The notes beneath the pieces are model-generated. The model worked only from the letters and a program-made list of their open reading frames with translations, did not search any database and had not been told where the DNA came from. A program made the position numbers and the translations under genes. Below are positions 1 through 8,923 of a stretch of DNA of 33,055 bases, piece by piece. Source of the stretch: an uncultured Prevotella sp. (GTDB taxonomy: Bacteria; Bacteroidota; Bacteroidia; Bacteroidales; Bacteroidaceae); NCBI GenBank assembly GCA_946186115.1, contig CAMHLV010000036.1, positions 1 through 33,055 of the forward strand. Reading direction: 5' to 3'. How positions within the stretch are numbered: the stretch's first letter is position 1; each line of letters starts with the position of its first letter.

Positions 1-3000
1 GCTCCATCCTGAATAAGTGTTGTTCCGGAACCATACTGTGTATGATCCTTTGGCAAAATCAGTCCCTTGAACTGGCGGTCGTTCGCGCGTAGCCATTCGA
101 TGGTTTTGTAGATGACACCCTTGGCATCGGGATTTTCTGTCGAAGGAGTGTTGCAGAGGTCTGCCGATGCCGTCAGGTCATACAGGTCTACATAGTAGTA
201 GTTGCTACGATAAGCCATGTCATTGCCAGGAATATTACCTGCTAATGCCTCTAAGTCTGCTTCATTGATGTTGCTGGTTTTGTCAAACTTAAATGTAGTT
301 CCTTCAGGAATTCCTGAGTAGTTCGTTTTCATCAGTTGTGCCAAATGGCTAGGAGTTGTGACGTGTACAGTAGCCACCTTTGTCTCTGCATCGTAGGCGA
401 TGGAACATTTAGGATCACAACCGTCTTCCATCGTGCTGGACTGTGCAGCCTCTGCAATGTGATTTTGTACATCTGCGTATGGATGAATATGGTCAGCAGG
501 TGTAAAGCCATTAGGTACGCTAATGGTAGGAATAGCAGTTGCTGGATCGCCAGTAGTTTTCTTCAAAGCAGCTATAGCATTTATATTGCTTTCAGCTTCT
601 GTTGCATCTGCATCAACATGCACTTTTCCACTCCAGCCTGAAACGAATTTTGTAGAGTTCAGGTCAACACTTGCCAAGTTTGCAGAAGCATTCAGATAGA
701 TGTTAGCTTCTACAGTAGCAGGTGTAGAGAAACTGGTCAGGCCAGTATTGATAAGCTTCAAGTCTTTCTTGAATGTCGTATTGCTGTTGGTCGTAAAGCC
801 ACTGGTGGTCAAATTTGTACATCCAGTAAGATCTGTTTCGCCAGATAAACCGTTTGCATCTGTCATCAGCGTACCATTCATATTTACCGAAGTCAGGTTT
901 GTGAGTCCGTGCGCATCCAATAATTGAAGTGTAGCATTTGAAACGTCGATTGTCTTCAAATTGGTGCAACGAGAAACGTCAACACCAGGACCCGTTCCGA
1001 CATAGTTAAAATTCTTTACACCAGCTATTGAAAAGTTCTCAATGTTGGTATTGGTGAATTCTATTTCATTTAAAATAGTATTTGCTTGTCCTACGTTGAT
1101 ATTGATAGTCTTAATATTGTTGACAGTATTGTCGTTGGGGGCATCGTCAGCTTGATTCAGGGCTGCAATCAGATTGTTACCCAGGTCACCATACTGAACC
1201 CAGTTACCACTTACCTGTTCTATTTTACCTACCACCTCAATGGCCGTTGTCCCATAGCGGACAATTCTTGGATTCTTCAAGGCATCTTGGACATACGTAC
1301 CATCAGTTATCTCCATAATCTTCAGAGTCGTGCCTGAATAGGAATATACTGCTGCAAGGTTACCTCTTGCCGGAGCGTTCGGGGTTCCAGAAGGGGCTTC
1401 TTGGGGGAGAGCAGCGAACACAGCCATATCATCAACGCTCCAATCGTTTGGCAGGATGATGCGATAGCCAATCTGATCCGTTACCCTGTAGTTGGCTGCC
1501 ATTTCAGGCGTCAGGTTAGAGTCACTGAAGTCTAAGAACAGGTAGTTCGTCGGTTTTTTCGTATCCAAGGCATTGAAGTCTACATCCGTAGCGTTCAGAG
1601 CCACCGAGCTGGCTACCTTAATATAGAAAGAGTTGCGCAGCCACTCCTCGTTGGTGAAGGCTTGTGCCAAGCCGCCAGCCTTGACTACCCATACGTAGTC
1701 GGCGATGGTGTTTTGGCTGTCGTCATACTTGTATGTTGATTGATTATTTTCGTCTGCCTGGTTAGGACCAGTGGCAGTGCAGTCGCTCGAAGGCGAATAG
1801 GCATAATTAACTTTTCCTGCTGCTTCTAATTTTCCAGCAAGTACGCTCGACACGGTCTGGTCCTTAGGCAGCACCAGCGAGGTCAGCGACGACGGCAACT
1901 GTAAGTTGTCAATAGATGCTCCGGTAGCAAGCGTTCCCCCCGAGAGGTCTATGCGAGTAGCACCTGTCATTGCAGCGTCTCCCAATACAGCTAGGTCAGC
2001 GTTTTTCAACTCGCCGATGACCGTCAATGTGCAGATGGCGGACTGCCCACCAGCAACTACAGCTGCCTTTGCTTGTGCGAGTACCGTTGCAAAATCTTCG
2101 CCGAGTAACTTGCCTGTGTCAATGGTAACCTTGCAACCGTCAGTTATAGTGTACGAAGCAGGGTACTGAACGGTAACGCCCGTTCGTACTGCATCAGCAA
2201 CAGATGCTTTAGTTACACCCGTTCCGAAAGTAGCACCAGTAAGGTCGAGAGTCTTCAGGCCAGTAAGATCGTTTTTATGGGTATACAGCCAAGTCACGTC
2301 AGCACTTGTCAGTGTTCCCGTAACAGTCAAGTTAACAATGTCTTCTAAATTTGCTTGACTATATAGTGTAAGAGCAGTAGTGATATTTGAGTCAATGCCA
2401 TCACCAGCTACGGTGAGGTTGCCGTCAAAAGCGACAAACAGCTTGTAGCCTTGGGTCCTCAGATAGTCCTCTATCGTAGTCTTTGTTGCCTCAGTGGCTG
2501 GATTCTCGTCTTCTCCTTCAGCCAGGTGAACTGTCACGGTGCTTGTTGACTTGTTGTCAATGATGATGTCGGCCTCGGCAACACTTGTCAAACCTGCTTC
2601 CGTCAGGTATATATCGCATGTTCCATCGCTTTTGGGAATAACGAAGTATTCCATTGCGTCATAAATATCCAAAGAACCTGTAGTGTTATTCTTAATCTGT
2701 TCCGCAGTAGGAACACTTGCGTCTTTAGGTAAAATAAGATGTTTTAAATTTTGTAGTTTAGACCAGCCAACGATAGAATAATTAGATAAAGTTGACGTAG
2801 TAACCACAGTTGCTTCACTCAAATCGAGTCTGGTAAATGAACTATAATTGTTTCCTAATGCATATGCAATTTTATCGCTCACTCCAGTTGTAAAGGGACC
2901 TACAACTTTAATATTTGAAATGCTTCCCTCAGCTGGAAAGCTACCAGTTACCGTCACTTCTGAACTTCCATTATCGGTGCAAGTAACAGTTGTAAGTCCG

Positions 3001-3089
3001 TTGCTGTCTGTACTGACAGAAACAGCCTCCGCCCACGCCCCTAATGAGGTCGTGAGCATCGATAAGATTAAAAGTAAATACTTCTTCAT
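1..3089 (-). CDS. Secreted BspA-like repeat surface protein, 3' end cut by the window edge
   Basis: An open frame runs from an ATG at 3089 to the window edge without a stop, giving 1029 visible residues. Rows checked across its length read in one frame. The N-terminus (MKKYLLLILSMLTTSLGAWA) is a clear Sec signal peptide, so the protein is exported. The body is Thr/Ser/Asn-rich with leucine-rich-repeat-like phrases spaced through it, such as FTRLDLSEAT, LKHLILPKD, LKTLDLTGATF, ATRIDLSGGTL and LTSLVLPKDQTV. This fits the Bacteroidales BspA-like LRR surface proteins, which as a family bind host or extracellular ligands. No catalytic motif was seen. It is monocistronic as far as visible and is preceded by a good -33/-7 promoter and a leader of about 200 nt. 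It resembles the 27511-30930 protein in general architecture but is not a close copy. The C-terminal sorting signal cannot be judged. Confidence 0.85.
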   Translation of the reverse strand, partial: MKKYLLLILSMLTTSLGAWAEAVSVSTDSNGLTTVTCTDNGSSEVTVTGSFPAEGSISNIKVVGPFTTGVSDKIAYALGNNYSSFTRLDLSEATVVTTSTLSNYSIVGWSKLQNLKHLILPKDASVPTAEQIKNNTTGSLDIYDAMEYFVIPKSDGTCDIYLTEAGLTSVAEADIIIDNKSTSTVTVHLAEGEDENPATEATKTTIEDYLRTQGYKLFVAFDGNLTVAGDGIDSNITTALTLYSQANLEDIVNLTVTGTLTSADVTWLYTHKNDLTGLKTLDLTGATFGTGVTKASVADAVRTGVTVQYPASYTITDGCKVTIDTGKLLGEDFATVLAQAKAAVVAGGQSAICTLTVIGELKNADLAVLGDAAMTGATRIDLSGGTLATGASIDNLQLPSSLTSLVLPKDQTVSSVLAGKLEAAGKVNYAYSPSSDCTATGPNQADENNQSTYKYDDSQNTIADYVWVVKAGGLAQAFTNEEWLRNSFYIKVASSVALNATDVDFNALDTKKPTNYLFLDFSDSNLTPEMAANYRVTDQIGYRIILPNDWSVDDMAVFAALPQEAPSGTPNAPARGNLAAVYSYSGTTLKIMEITDGTYVQDALKNPRIVRYGTTAIEVVGKIEQVSGNWVQYGDLGNNLIAALNQADDAPNDNTVNNIKTININVGQANTILNEIEFTNTNIENFSIAGVKNFNYVGTGPGVDVSRCTNLKTIDVSNATLQLLDAHGLTNLTSVNMNGTLMTDANGLSGETDLTGCTNLTTSGFTTNSNTTFKKDLKLINTGLTSFSTPATVEANIYLNASANLASVDLNSTKFVSGWSGKVHVDADATEAESNINAIAALKKTTGDPATAIPTISVPNGFTPADHIHPYADVQNHIAEAAQSSTMEDGCDPKCSIAYDAETKVATVHVTTPSHLAQLMKTNYSGIPEGTTFKFDKTSNINEADLEALAGNIPGNDMAYRSNYYYVDLYDLTASADLCNTPSTENPDAKGVIYKTIEWLRANDRQFKGLILPKDHTQYGSGTTLIQDG

Positions 3090-3297
3090 ATTGTTATTAT
3101 TTAATTAATGATCTTTTCAGTTGTTTATATCTCACACAAAGTTATTTGTTGCCATTTCGTGACAGTTTTGGTATTTTATACACAACAAAAGGACAAGGGC
3201 GAACCCTATCCAAATGCCTTGTTTATCCTTATAAATAAAGCGTTTTGCCTTTGTTGATGTAGTTCTGTAACCTTAAAAGGTTGTTTAAAAGTCGGTG

Positions 3298-3328
3298 CAA
3301 AGATAAACAAAACCTATATAAAGGACAA
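3298..3328 (-). promoter_or_regulatory. Bacteroidetes-type promoter of the 1-3089 surface protein gene
   Basis: On the minus strand TATCTTTG (3298-3305) matches the -7 consensus TAnnTTTG, and a TTG (3326-3328) lies 20 bp upstream as the -33 element. The predicted start leaves an untranslated leader of about 200 nt. Within the leader, plus-strand positions around 3190-3230 can form an imperfect AAGGACAAGG / CCTTGT-ATCCTT stem. I see no gene in 3090-3457. Confidence 0.6.
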
Positions 3329-3385
3329 GGATTTTAACGATAAACGCATTTGCTTTAACATTATTTAGCAAAGCAAATATTTACG

Positions 3386-3409
3386 AAAAAGAATAGTAAT
3401 AATACTATT
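3386..3409 (-). terminator. Weak terminator-like hairpin downstream of yidD
   Basis: AATAGTA (3392-3398) and TACTATT (3403-3409) form a 7-bp A/T-rich stem with a 4-nt loop. On the minus strand it is followed by C and then five T residues. It lies about 50 bp after the yidD stop and before the promoter of the next gene, so it is a plausible end of the metK-yidD operon, but the stem is weak. Confidence 0.4.
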
Positions 3410-3457
3410 TTGACCAATTAAGATACAATTGTGTCAAAGCAGTAAGTATAAATACTT

Positions 3458-3694
3458 TCAAGGGACGGGATCGTAGCCGGAGCCGCCCCACGGATGACAG
3501 CGCAAGAGGCGGCGAATGGCGAGGTAGAGACCTTTGAAGGGGCCGTGCTTGAGGATGGCCTGACGAGCGTATTCACTGCAAGTGGGAGTGAAACGGCACG
3601 AAGGACCCAAAAGCGGTGATATGGCAAGCTGATAGAAGCGGATGGGCAACACCAACAACCAGGATAGAAAGGTCACGAGCTTCGTAATTTTCAA
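3458..3694 (-). CDS. yidD: Membrane protein insertion efficiency factor YidD
   Basis: This 78-residue protein matches the YidD family (DUF37) over its whole length. It has an N-terminal amphipathic/hydrophobic segment ([20 protein letters not shown]), then the conserved core [12 protein letters not shown] with its two cysteines, and then the [12 protein letters not shown] end. YidD is a small inner-membrane-associated protein that helps the YidC insertase place proteins in the membrane. The start is the ATG at 3694, three nucleotides after the rnpA stop. The rnpA-yidD adjacency is conserved in many bacteria and supports the call. Confidence 0.95.
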   Translation of the reverse strand: MKITKLVTFLSWLLVLPIRFYQLAISPLLGPSCRFTPTCSEYARQAILKHGPFKGLYLAIRRLLRCHPWGGSGYDPVP

Positions 3695-3697
3695 TTA

Positions 3698-4132
3698 TCA
3701 ATTTTCAATTTTCAATTTTTCTGCTATGCGCTGCATGAGCTTGACTACCCTGTCGGTAACCTTCTGCGAGGGGAAGTGCTGGTCGGACAACCATACAAAC
3801 GACAGCAACAACTGGCTGTCGGCGGGCAAAGACTGCCAGAGGATATCCTTGTTAAGACGGAAAGCCTCGCGAACCTGGCGCTTGACGCGGTTGCGATCTA
3901 CGGCATGCTTGAAATAGCGCTTGGGAACACTGACTAGTATCTGGACAGGGGCCTGCTGCGGCTGGCGCTGGCGCAGCATATACACTCCACGCAGAGGGTA
4001 GGCAGACATCGACAGGCTGGCACGTGCCTTACCCGGCAGGGATTTAGATGCTGACGGGCTGGCACCAAAGAGTGTGTCAATCAACTTGCGGCTGACTAAG
4101 CGCTCGCGCTTGCTGAAGGAGTGGGCCTTCAT
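3698..4132 (-). CDS. rnpA: Ribonuclease P protein component
   Basis: This 144-aa basic protein is the protein subunit of RNase P, which with the RNA subunit removes the 5' leader from pre-tRNAs. The family signature is visible at residues 71-92 (KRYFKHAVDRNRVKRQVREA), containing the RNR motif at 80-82 and a preceding SVPKR strand. The N-terminus (MKAHSFSKRERLVSRKLIDTLF) is also typical. Between about residues 23 and 62 there is a Ser/Ala/Arg/Gln-rich insertion that makes the protein somewhat longer than the usual 110-120 residues. It lies 18 nt after hemD and 3 nt before yidD in the same operon. Confidence 0.95.
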   Translation of the reverse strand: MKAHSFSKRERLVSRKLIDTLFGASPSASKSLPGKARASLSMSAYPLRGVYMLRQRQPQQAPVQILVSVPKRYFKHAVDRNRVKRQVREAFRLNKDILWQSLPADSQLLLSFVWLSDQHFPSQKVTDRVVKLMQRIAEKLKIEN

Positions 4133-4150
4133 CAGAGGTGGGGGATTGTA

Positions 4151-4900
4151 TTAATCGCCGTTGACAATCAGATAGTGCTGCAAGGCACCTGTCATAGAGG
4201 GATACTTCTCAGAGGGAGCCTCAATGTCGAGACGCAGTCCGGCATCCTTGGCGGCCTTGGCAGTAGCGGGCCCGAAAGTGGCGATGGCTATTTCACCCTG
4301 CTTGAAGTCGGGGAAATTCTTGGTGAGCGACTCAATACCCGACGGACTGAAGAATATCAGCATGTCGTAGTCGAAGGTCTTCACCTCTTCAGGAGTGAAA
4401 TCGTTGCTCACGGTACGATACATTACGCACTCGCGGTGGTTGAGCTTCTTGGCATCGAGCATGCGGGCGATGCTGTCGTTGTGGACATCGCTCATAGGCA
4501 CGAGATACTTCTCGGCCTTGTGCTTGGCCATGGTAGGAATGAGGTCGTCAATCTTACCGGTGGTGCCGAAGAACACCTTGCGCTTGCGATACTGCACATA
4601 CTTCTGTATATAGAGCGAGATGGTCTCGGTGACACAGAAATACTTCATGTCTTCAGGAATAGCTACGCGCAACTCCTTGGCCAAAGTGAAGAAATGGTCG
4701 ATGGCATGGCGCGAGGTGAATACTATTGCAGTGAAGTCGAGGATATTGACCTTCTGTGCACGGAACTCTTTTGCGGTAATTCCTTCAACCTTGATGAAAG
4801 GGCGGAACACAAGTTCCACATTGAACTTCTCAGCAATGTCGAAGTATGGAGACTTTTCGCTGGTTGGTTTGGGCTGCGAGACCAGAATCTTCTTGATCAT
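4151..4900 (-). CDS. hemD: Uroporphyrinogen-III synthase
   Basis: This 249-residue soluble protein is the HemD cyclase that closes and inverts ring D of hydroxymethylbilane to give uroporphyrinogen III in tetrapyrrole synthesis. The family diverges in sequence, but the two-lobed pattern is visible: an N-terminal ILVSQP strand, FTSRHAIDHFF near residue 65, FFSPSGIESL near residue 185 and IATFGPATAKAAKDAGL near residue 208. The start ATG at 4900 is 7 nt after the DUF4271 stop. The placement upstream of rnpA-yidD is one I recognise from Bacteroidales. Confidence 0.88.
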   Translation of the reverse strand: MIKKILVSQPKPTSEKSPYFDIAEKFNVELVFRPFIKVEGITAKEFRAQKVNILDFTAIVFTSRHAIDHFFTLAKELRVAIPEDMKYFCVTETISLYIQKYVQYRKRKVFFGTTGKIDDLIPTMAKHKAEKYLVPMSDVHNDSIARMLDAKKLNHRECVMYRTVSNDFTPEEVKTFDYDMLIFFSPSGIESLTKNFPDFKQGEIAIATFGPATAKAAKDAGLRLDIEAPSEKYPSMTGALQHYLIVNGD

Positions 4901-4907
4901 GAATGTA

Positions 4908-5735
4908 TTAAAAATTTATTTTCAAATTATTAGCCGTTGTCACCAGAGCGCCCCAAAAGGCGAGCAGAGGTACGATTTCGAGGGTGCAAAGGTACAAAAT
5001 AATTTGCAATTTAAACTCGTTTCGGCGAAAAAAGGTGACATAACATTTGTAAAATGTCAGCATTTTAACCAAAAATAAGGCAATAATGAAATAAATTACG
5101 ACATCACGAGTCGTCATTCCAAGAAACATGAACATCAACACGGCGGGAAACAACAGTACCCCCTCAAAAGAGGTAATAAAGAGCATGGACTTAATCCACT
5201 GTTTAGATTTTTTACCCCCGAAGAAAATTCCGTTGACCAGAGCATACAAAAGTGCCTTGCCTATAAAGTAGGCTATTATCATAGCCAGGAAGATGGCAAT
5301 GAGCAGATATGGCGAGTCGAGAACGAAGGTCTCGCCGATATTATTGAGCGTATAGAAGTAGAACAGCAGTGCCACCATGATGCAGCACTGCAGTACAAGG
5401 AAGAACTGCAGGCGCATCTCGGTTGCCGTCTCCATAATCTCAGTAGTACTTCCGTGCGACAGGTAGAAGAAGTTCTTGGCCTGTCGCATCAGGAAGTTGC
5501 GGGCATTGGAGATGGATATTACGGCGATGACGAAACTCAGCAGCAGCAGCGAAGTGATGATATGGTCGCCATACATGGTGTATGGCACAGGGTCGCCGGC
5601 CACGCCATAGCGCCCACCCGGCAACTCCGGGTGGAGCAGCGTGTCGGCCGAGAAGTATCCTTCGCGGTAGTACTGCGGCAGCGGCGTCTCGACAACCGTA
5701 GTGGTGTCTTTATAAGGCAAATTCACGCTTGACAT
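4908..5735 (-). CDS. DUF4271 multi-pass membrane protein
   Basis: This 275-aa integral membrane protein is of the Bacteroidetes-restricted DUF4271 type; its function is unknown. A polar N-terminal region of about 60 residues is followed by roughly six hydrophobic segments, including [57 protein letters not shown] and [15 protein letters not shown]. The frame starts at 5735, inside the end of metK, so the two genes overlap by 26 nt and are probably translationally coupled. The next gene is hemD after 7 nt. Its steady placement between metK and hemD is the main clue to membership of the operon, but no substrate or partner can be named. Confidence 0.85.
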   Translation of the reverse strand: MSSVNLPYKDTTTVVETPLPQYYREGYFSADTLLHPELPGGRYGVAGDPVPYTMYGDHIITSLLLLSFVIAVISISNARNFLMRQAKNFFYLSHGSTTEIMETATEMRLQFFLVLQCCIMVALLFYFYTLNNIGETFVLDSPYLLIAIFLAMIIAYFIGKALLYALVNGIFFGGKKSKQWIKSMLFITSFEGVLLFPAVLMFMFLGMTTRDVVIYFIIALFLVKMLTFYKCYVTFFRRNEFKLQIILYLCTLEIVPLLAFWGALVTTANNLKINF

Positions 5736-6966
5736 CTTCTACCCTATCGAGCTTCTCCCACGTAAACAGTTCCACGTCGATGGTCTTTGTCTCGTGGTAG
5801 CGGCTTGTAAACGTCTTGCGCACTACTTCGTTCTTGCGGCCCATGTGGCCATAGGCAGCAGTCTCGAGGAACATGGGCTGGCGCAGCTTGAGGGTGCGCT
5901 CGATGGCCTTTGGCCTCAGGTCGAAGAGTTTGCTGATACGCTGTGCTATCTCGCTGTCGGACATATTGACATGAGAGCGGCCGTAGGTATTGACATAGAT
6001 GTTCATTGGTTCGGCAATACCGATGGCATAGCTCACCTGCACCAGTATCTCGTCGGACACTCCGGCAGCAACCAGATTCTTGGCGATGTGGCGTGCGGCA
6101 TAGGCTGCCGAGCGGTCAACCTTCGACGAGTCCTTGCCCGAGAAGGCTCCACCGCCATGTGCTCCCTTGCCTCCGTAGGTATCTACGATAATCTTGCGGC
6201 CTGTCAGTCCGGTGTCGCCGTGAGGGCCGCCGATGACGAACTTGCCAGTGGGATTGACGTAGTACTTGATGTCGCTGCCAAAGAGGTCCAGGACTTTCCG
6301 GGAATGTATCTTGCTCTTTACACGCGGTATCAGGATATTCACCACGTCGTTGTAGATGGTCTGCTGCATGGCATCGTCGGCAGCAAACTCGTCGTGCTGA
6401 GTGGAAACCACGATGGTGTCGATGCGCTCGGGTATGCCGTCGTCGCTATACTGGACGGTGACCTGGCTCTTGGCATCGGGGCGCAGATAGGTCATCACCT
6501 TGCCCTCCTTGCGGATATCGGCCAGAGTGCTCATGATGAGATGTGCCAGGTCGAGCGACACAGGCATAAGGTTCTCGGTCTCGTTGCAGGCATAGCCAAA
6601 CATCATGCCCTGGTCGCCGGCGCCCTGCTCGTCTTCATCGCCATTGTCCACGCCACGGTTGATGTCTTCACTCTGCTCATGGATGGCGGTGAGGATACCG
6701 CATGAGTTGCCGTCAAACTGGTATTCTGCCTTGGTATAGCCTATCTTCTTGATGGTGTTGCGGGCAATGGTCTGCAGGTCGATGTACACTTCGCTGCGCA
6801 CCTCGCCCATGAGCACCACCTGTCCTGTGGTGACAAACGACTCGCAGGCGACACGGGCATGTTCGTCGTAGGCCAGGAACTGGTCGAGGATGGCGTCACT
6901 TATCTGGTCGGCCACCTTGTCGGGATGGCCCTCAGATACTGATTCAGAAGAGAAAAAATAGCTCAT
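5710..6966 (-). CDS. metK: S-adenosylmethionine synthetase
   Basis: This cytoplasmic enzyme makes S-adenosylmethionine from methionine and ATP. The 418-residue product starting at ATG 6966 begins [20 protein letters not shown], the standard MetK start with the ATP-binding GHPDK at residues 13-17. Other signatures are [32 protein letters not shown] and [19 protein letters not shown]. The frame stays open 14 codons further upstream to 7008, but those codons lie in the promoter region and are not part of the conserved protein, so 6966 is chosen. It heads the operon and overlaps the DUF4271 gene by 26 nt. The length is near the 380-430 usual for the family. Confidence 0.97.
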   Translation of the reverse strand: MSYFFSSESVSEGHPDKVADQISDAILDQFLAYDEHARVACESFVTTGQVVLMGEVRSEVYIDLQTIARNTIKKIGYTKAEYQFDGNSCGILTAIHEQSEDINRGVDNGDEDEQGAGDQGMMFGYACNETENLMPVSLDLAHLIMSTLADIRKEGKVMTYLRPDAKSQVTVQYSDDGIPERIDTIVVSTQHDEFAADDAMQQTIYNDVVNILIPRVKSKIHSRKVLDLFGSDIKYYVNPTGKFVIGGPHGDTGLTGRKIIVDTYGGKGAHGGGAFSGKDSSKVDRSAAYAARHIAKNLVAAGVSDEILVQVSYAIGIAEPMNIYVNTYGRSHVNMSDSEIAQRISKLFDLRPKAIERTLKLRQPMFLETAAYGHMGRKNEVVRKTFTSRYHETKTIDVELFTWEKLDRVEDVKREFAL

Positions 6967-6994
6967 ATTACTTTCGTTGTTTCGTTTTCGCCTG

Positions 6995-7025
6995 CAAAGG
7001 TAGTGCAAACCGAGCGAAATGCAAA
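6995..7025 (-). promoter_or_regulatory. Promoter of the metK operon, copy 1 of a 31-bp direct repeat
   Basis: On the minus strand TACCTTTG (6995-7002) is a perfect -7 box, and a TTTG (7022-7025) lies 19 bp upstream as the -33 element. The start site would fall about 25 nt before the metK ATG. The same 31 bp recur exactly at 7080-7110, so both promoter elements are duplicated. Confidence 0.7.
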
Positions 7026-7079
7026 ATTAATAGCTATTTATTTTCATTTCCTAGGTGCCGACACCTTCGATCGCCAGAT

Positions 7080-7110
7080 CAAAGGTAGTGCAAACCGAGC
7101 GAAATGCAAA
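7080..7110 (-). repeat. Second perfect copy of the 31-bp metK promoter repeat
   Basis: Positions 7080-7110 are identical to 6995-7025 and carry the same TAnnTTTG -7 box and TTTG -33 element on the minus strand. It may act as a distal tandem promoter for metK, or may be left from a duplication. The 54 bp between the copies hold no gene. Confidence 0.7.
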
Positions 7111-7175
7111 GAAAAATAGTTTTTTTCTTTTATTTCCGAGAAGAAGTGCAAAACCTCCGGCTGGTTTTTCTTGTT

Positions 7176-7234
7176 GTCGCCTCACAGGGGCTGTCCCCCT
7201 GCCCCCAACAGATCAGAGAACCGACCCCATGATC
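7176..7234. repeat. Interspersed repeat, copy A
   Basis: A G/C-rich unit (GTCGCCTCACAGGGG..CTGTCCCCCTGCCCCC) is followed by GATCAGAGAACCGACCCC and then GATC. The whole unit recurs at 10234-10296 with two extra G residues and a divergent end. The GATC-bounded 3' half recurs on its own at 7299-7322 and, inverted, at 12303-12327. A more decayed relative seems to lie at 7329-7359. Confidence 0.75.
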
Positions 7235-7243
7235 TAACAACGA

Positions 7244-7275
7244 AGAAACGGAAGCCGTGACTGACTTCCGTTTCT
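7244..7275. terminator. Perfect 11-bp hairpin behind the lipoprotein gene
   Basis: The arms 7244-7254 (AGAAACGGAAG) and 7265-7275 are perfect complements around a 10-nt loop. On the plus strand a T-rich run follows; on the minus strand, the direction of the 7368-8888 gene, only a loose T-rich run follows. It is most simply a terminator for the lipoprotein transcript about 95 bp after its stop. In diversity-generating retroelements a hairpin also lies downstream of the variable region, which makes the position of some interest. Confidence 0.5.
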
Positions 7276-7298
7276 CTATTTTTAGCTTTTGGGGAGCA

Positions 7299-7322
7299 GA
7301 TCAGAGAACCGTCCCCGTGACC
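7299..7322. repeat. Interspersed repeat, copy B (short form)
   Basis: GATCAGAGAACCGTCCCC followed by GTGACC is a short copy of the repeat seen at 7211-7234, 10271-10296 and, inverted, 12303-12327. It lies 46 bp downstream of the lipoprotein stop codon. Confidence 0.7.
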
Positions 7323-7367
7323 CTTTTCTATCAGAGCGCAAAATTAGAGTCCCGTGATCTACTAAGG

Positions 7368-8888
7368 TTAGAAAGCGAAGGCCGAACGAACAAAGTTGGC
7401 GCTATACTTAAATATGCTGTAGCCCACGCTCCCGTAGTACGCGTTGAAGTACCAGGCCAATTCGCCATATTCGTCGTAGTACTCCGTACTCGACCAATAG
7501 TAATCATCCTGGAAGCCAGTGCCGCCGGCAGCAGTGATCTTCGTGTTCAGGCTTGAAGCAGTGTAATTGTCGTTATCGTCTAAAGACATATCGGCTGACT
7601 TGCCGGAAAGTCCCTTGACAATCATGTTCCACTGGTAGAGGCTTGGCAGGAACCAGCCGCTTGTGCCAGAAGCAGGAGCAGCAGCAGAGATACCGTTAGC
7701 AAGATCCTCCGTGATGGAATTTGCAAGAGCTGCCTTGAATGCAGGCCATGTGTCGCTATTTCTGCCGGCAGAAAGAGCAGAGCCAGACTCCTTGGCTGCA
7801 ATGGCTGAAGCCGAACCGTCGTATTGGTTAGGATTGTCATTGTCGCCAGAAGATGTCTTCCACGCCAGATAGCCCGCATCCTTCATAGCGATGGCCAGAC
7901 CGTGTTTGTACGGAGATGCCTCGCCAGTCTCGCTGCCCACGTAGGCGATGATAGCGCACGCAGTGGTGCTTGCAGCCTGGGCTGCAGCAACGTTAGCATA
8001 TATCTTTCCGTCGGCACCAACTACCTTGCCGATGTCCTCAGCGGTGGCGTCAGAGAGCAGCTTGTTGGCCGGAACCTCCTCGTACTCATAGAAACCGCCG
8101 GATAGCGTCATTCCTGCGCTGCTGTAGACGATTTCCTTCGTGCCGACATTCATTTTGGAACCGGCAGCAATCTCAGTGCCGGTAGCCAGCGCGAGCACGA
8201 AGTCGGCCTTGACGCTGGAAGTTCCGGCAGTTGCGGTCACGGTGCCCGTGCCGATGGTGGTACTGCCGTTCTTGATGACGACGGGAACATCGCTACCGGC
8301 TGTCGTGCCGCTTAACGTAATGCTGAACTTCAGGAACGCCGTCTCCTGCGACAGGGCGAAGCTCTTTGCGCCGTAGGTGCTGCTGCCCGTCAGCTTGCTG
8401 TACTTCTGGACAGCCTCGGCCATCGTTGCACAAATGGTGGTGGGATAATTTTCAAAGCCCATCACCTTGTTACCGCTGACGTTGGCCATCTGGTCGCTGG
8501 CACCTACCAGCGTAGCGGTCAGTTGCAGATCGTCGGCAGGCTCGCTGCCTGTGTAGTAGAGGTCGCCGCTGAAAGTGGCACCAGTGGCTGCACCGGCACC
8601 AGACTGCAGGGTGAGACAGCCATAGACGTTGGCGTTTTTATTCTCCACATACAGCTTGTCGCCGTCAGCGAAATGGAGCGTGACGTCATCGGTGGCAACG
8701 GTGGCACGTGTCGTAGTACCCTGACCTACGGTGACGGTGTAGGGGATGCTCTTGACGGTCTGGTCGGCGGTGGGGTTCGGTGTGACCGACGTGCTGTCGT
8801 CGTCGCTGCTGCAAGCGGTTGTCATCAGGGCGGCCACCATCATCGGCAGCAGGGCCCAAAGGAATTTTCTTGTTTTCACTTTCTTCAT
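7368..8888 (-). CDS. Fimbrillin-like surface lipoprotein with a DGR-target-like C-terminal domain
   Basis: This 506-aa protein starts with a lipoprotein signal peptide: basic MKKVKTRKF, a hydrophobic core, then LMTTAC with the lipidated cysteine near residue 26. SSDDD follows, the acidic pattern that sends Bacteroidetes lipoproteins to the cell surface. Residues about 45-260 resemble the fimbrillin-like Mfa family (TTTRAT, LHFADGDKLYV, ATFSGDLYYTG). Residues about 380-506 form a second domain with GWFLPSLYQWNMIV and YWSSTEY, then AWYFNAYYGSV and a VRSAFAF end. That pattern is typical of the DUF1566/C-type-lectin fold, whose extreme C-terminus is the variable region in many diversity-generating retroelements. 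No reverse transcriptase or template repeat is in the window, so actual diversification is not shown. It ends a three-gene run with 8924-9091 and 9148-9810; the gap to the peptide gene is 35 nt. Confidence 0.85.
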   Translation of the reverse strand: MKKVKTRKFLWALLPMMVAALMTTACSSDDDSTSVTPNPTADQTVKSIPYTVTVGQGTTTRATVATDDVTLHFADGDKLYVENKNANVYGCLTLQSGAGAATGATFSGDLYYTGSEPADDLQLTATLVGASDQMANVSGNKVMGFENYPTTICATMAEAVQKYSKLTGSSTYGAKSFALSQETAFLKFSITLSGTTAGSDVPVVIKNGSTTIGTGTVTATAGTSSVKADFVLALATGTEIAAGSKMNVGTKEIVYSSAGMTLSGGFYEYEEVPANKLLSDATAEDIGKVVGADGKIYANVAAAQAASTTACAIIAYVGSETGEASPYKHGLAIAMKDAGYLAWKTSSGDNDNPNQYDGSASAIAAKESGSALSAGRNSDTWPAFKAALANSITEDLANGISAAAPASGTSGWFLPSLYQWNMIVKGLSGKSADMSLDDNDNYTASSLNTKITAAGGTGFQDDYYWSSTEYYDEYGELAWYFNAYYGSVGYSIFKYSANFVRSAFAF

Positions 8889-8923
8889 TTTTTTTGTTTG
8901 TTGTTTTGATGGTTCTCTCGTGT

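Noticed and set aside
7009..7367. Plus-strand small frames at 7055-7237 and 7257-7556 as genes
   Set aside because: They cover interspersed repeats and the antisense of the lipoprotein end, with no conserved features.
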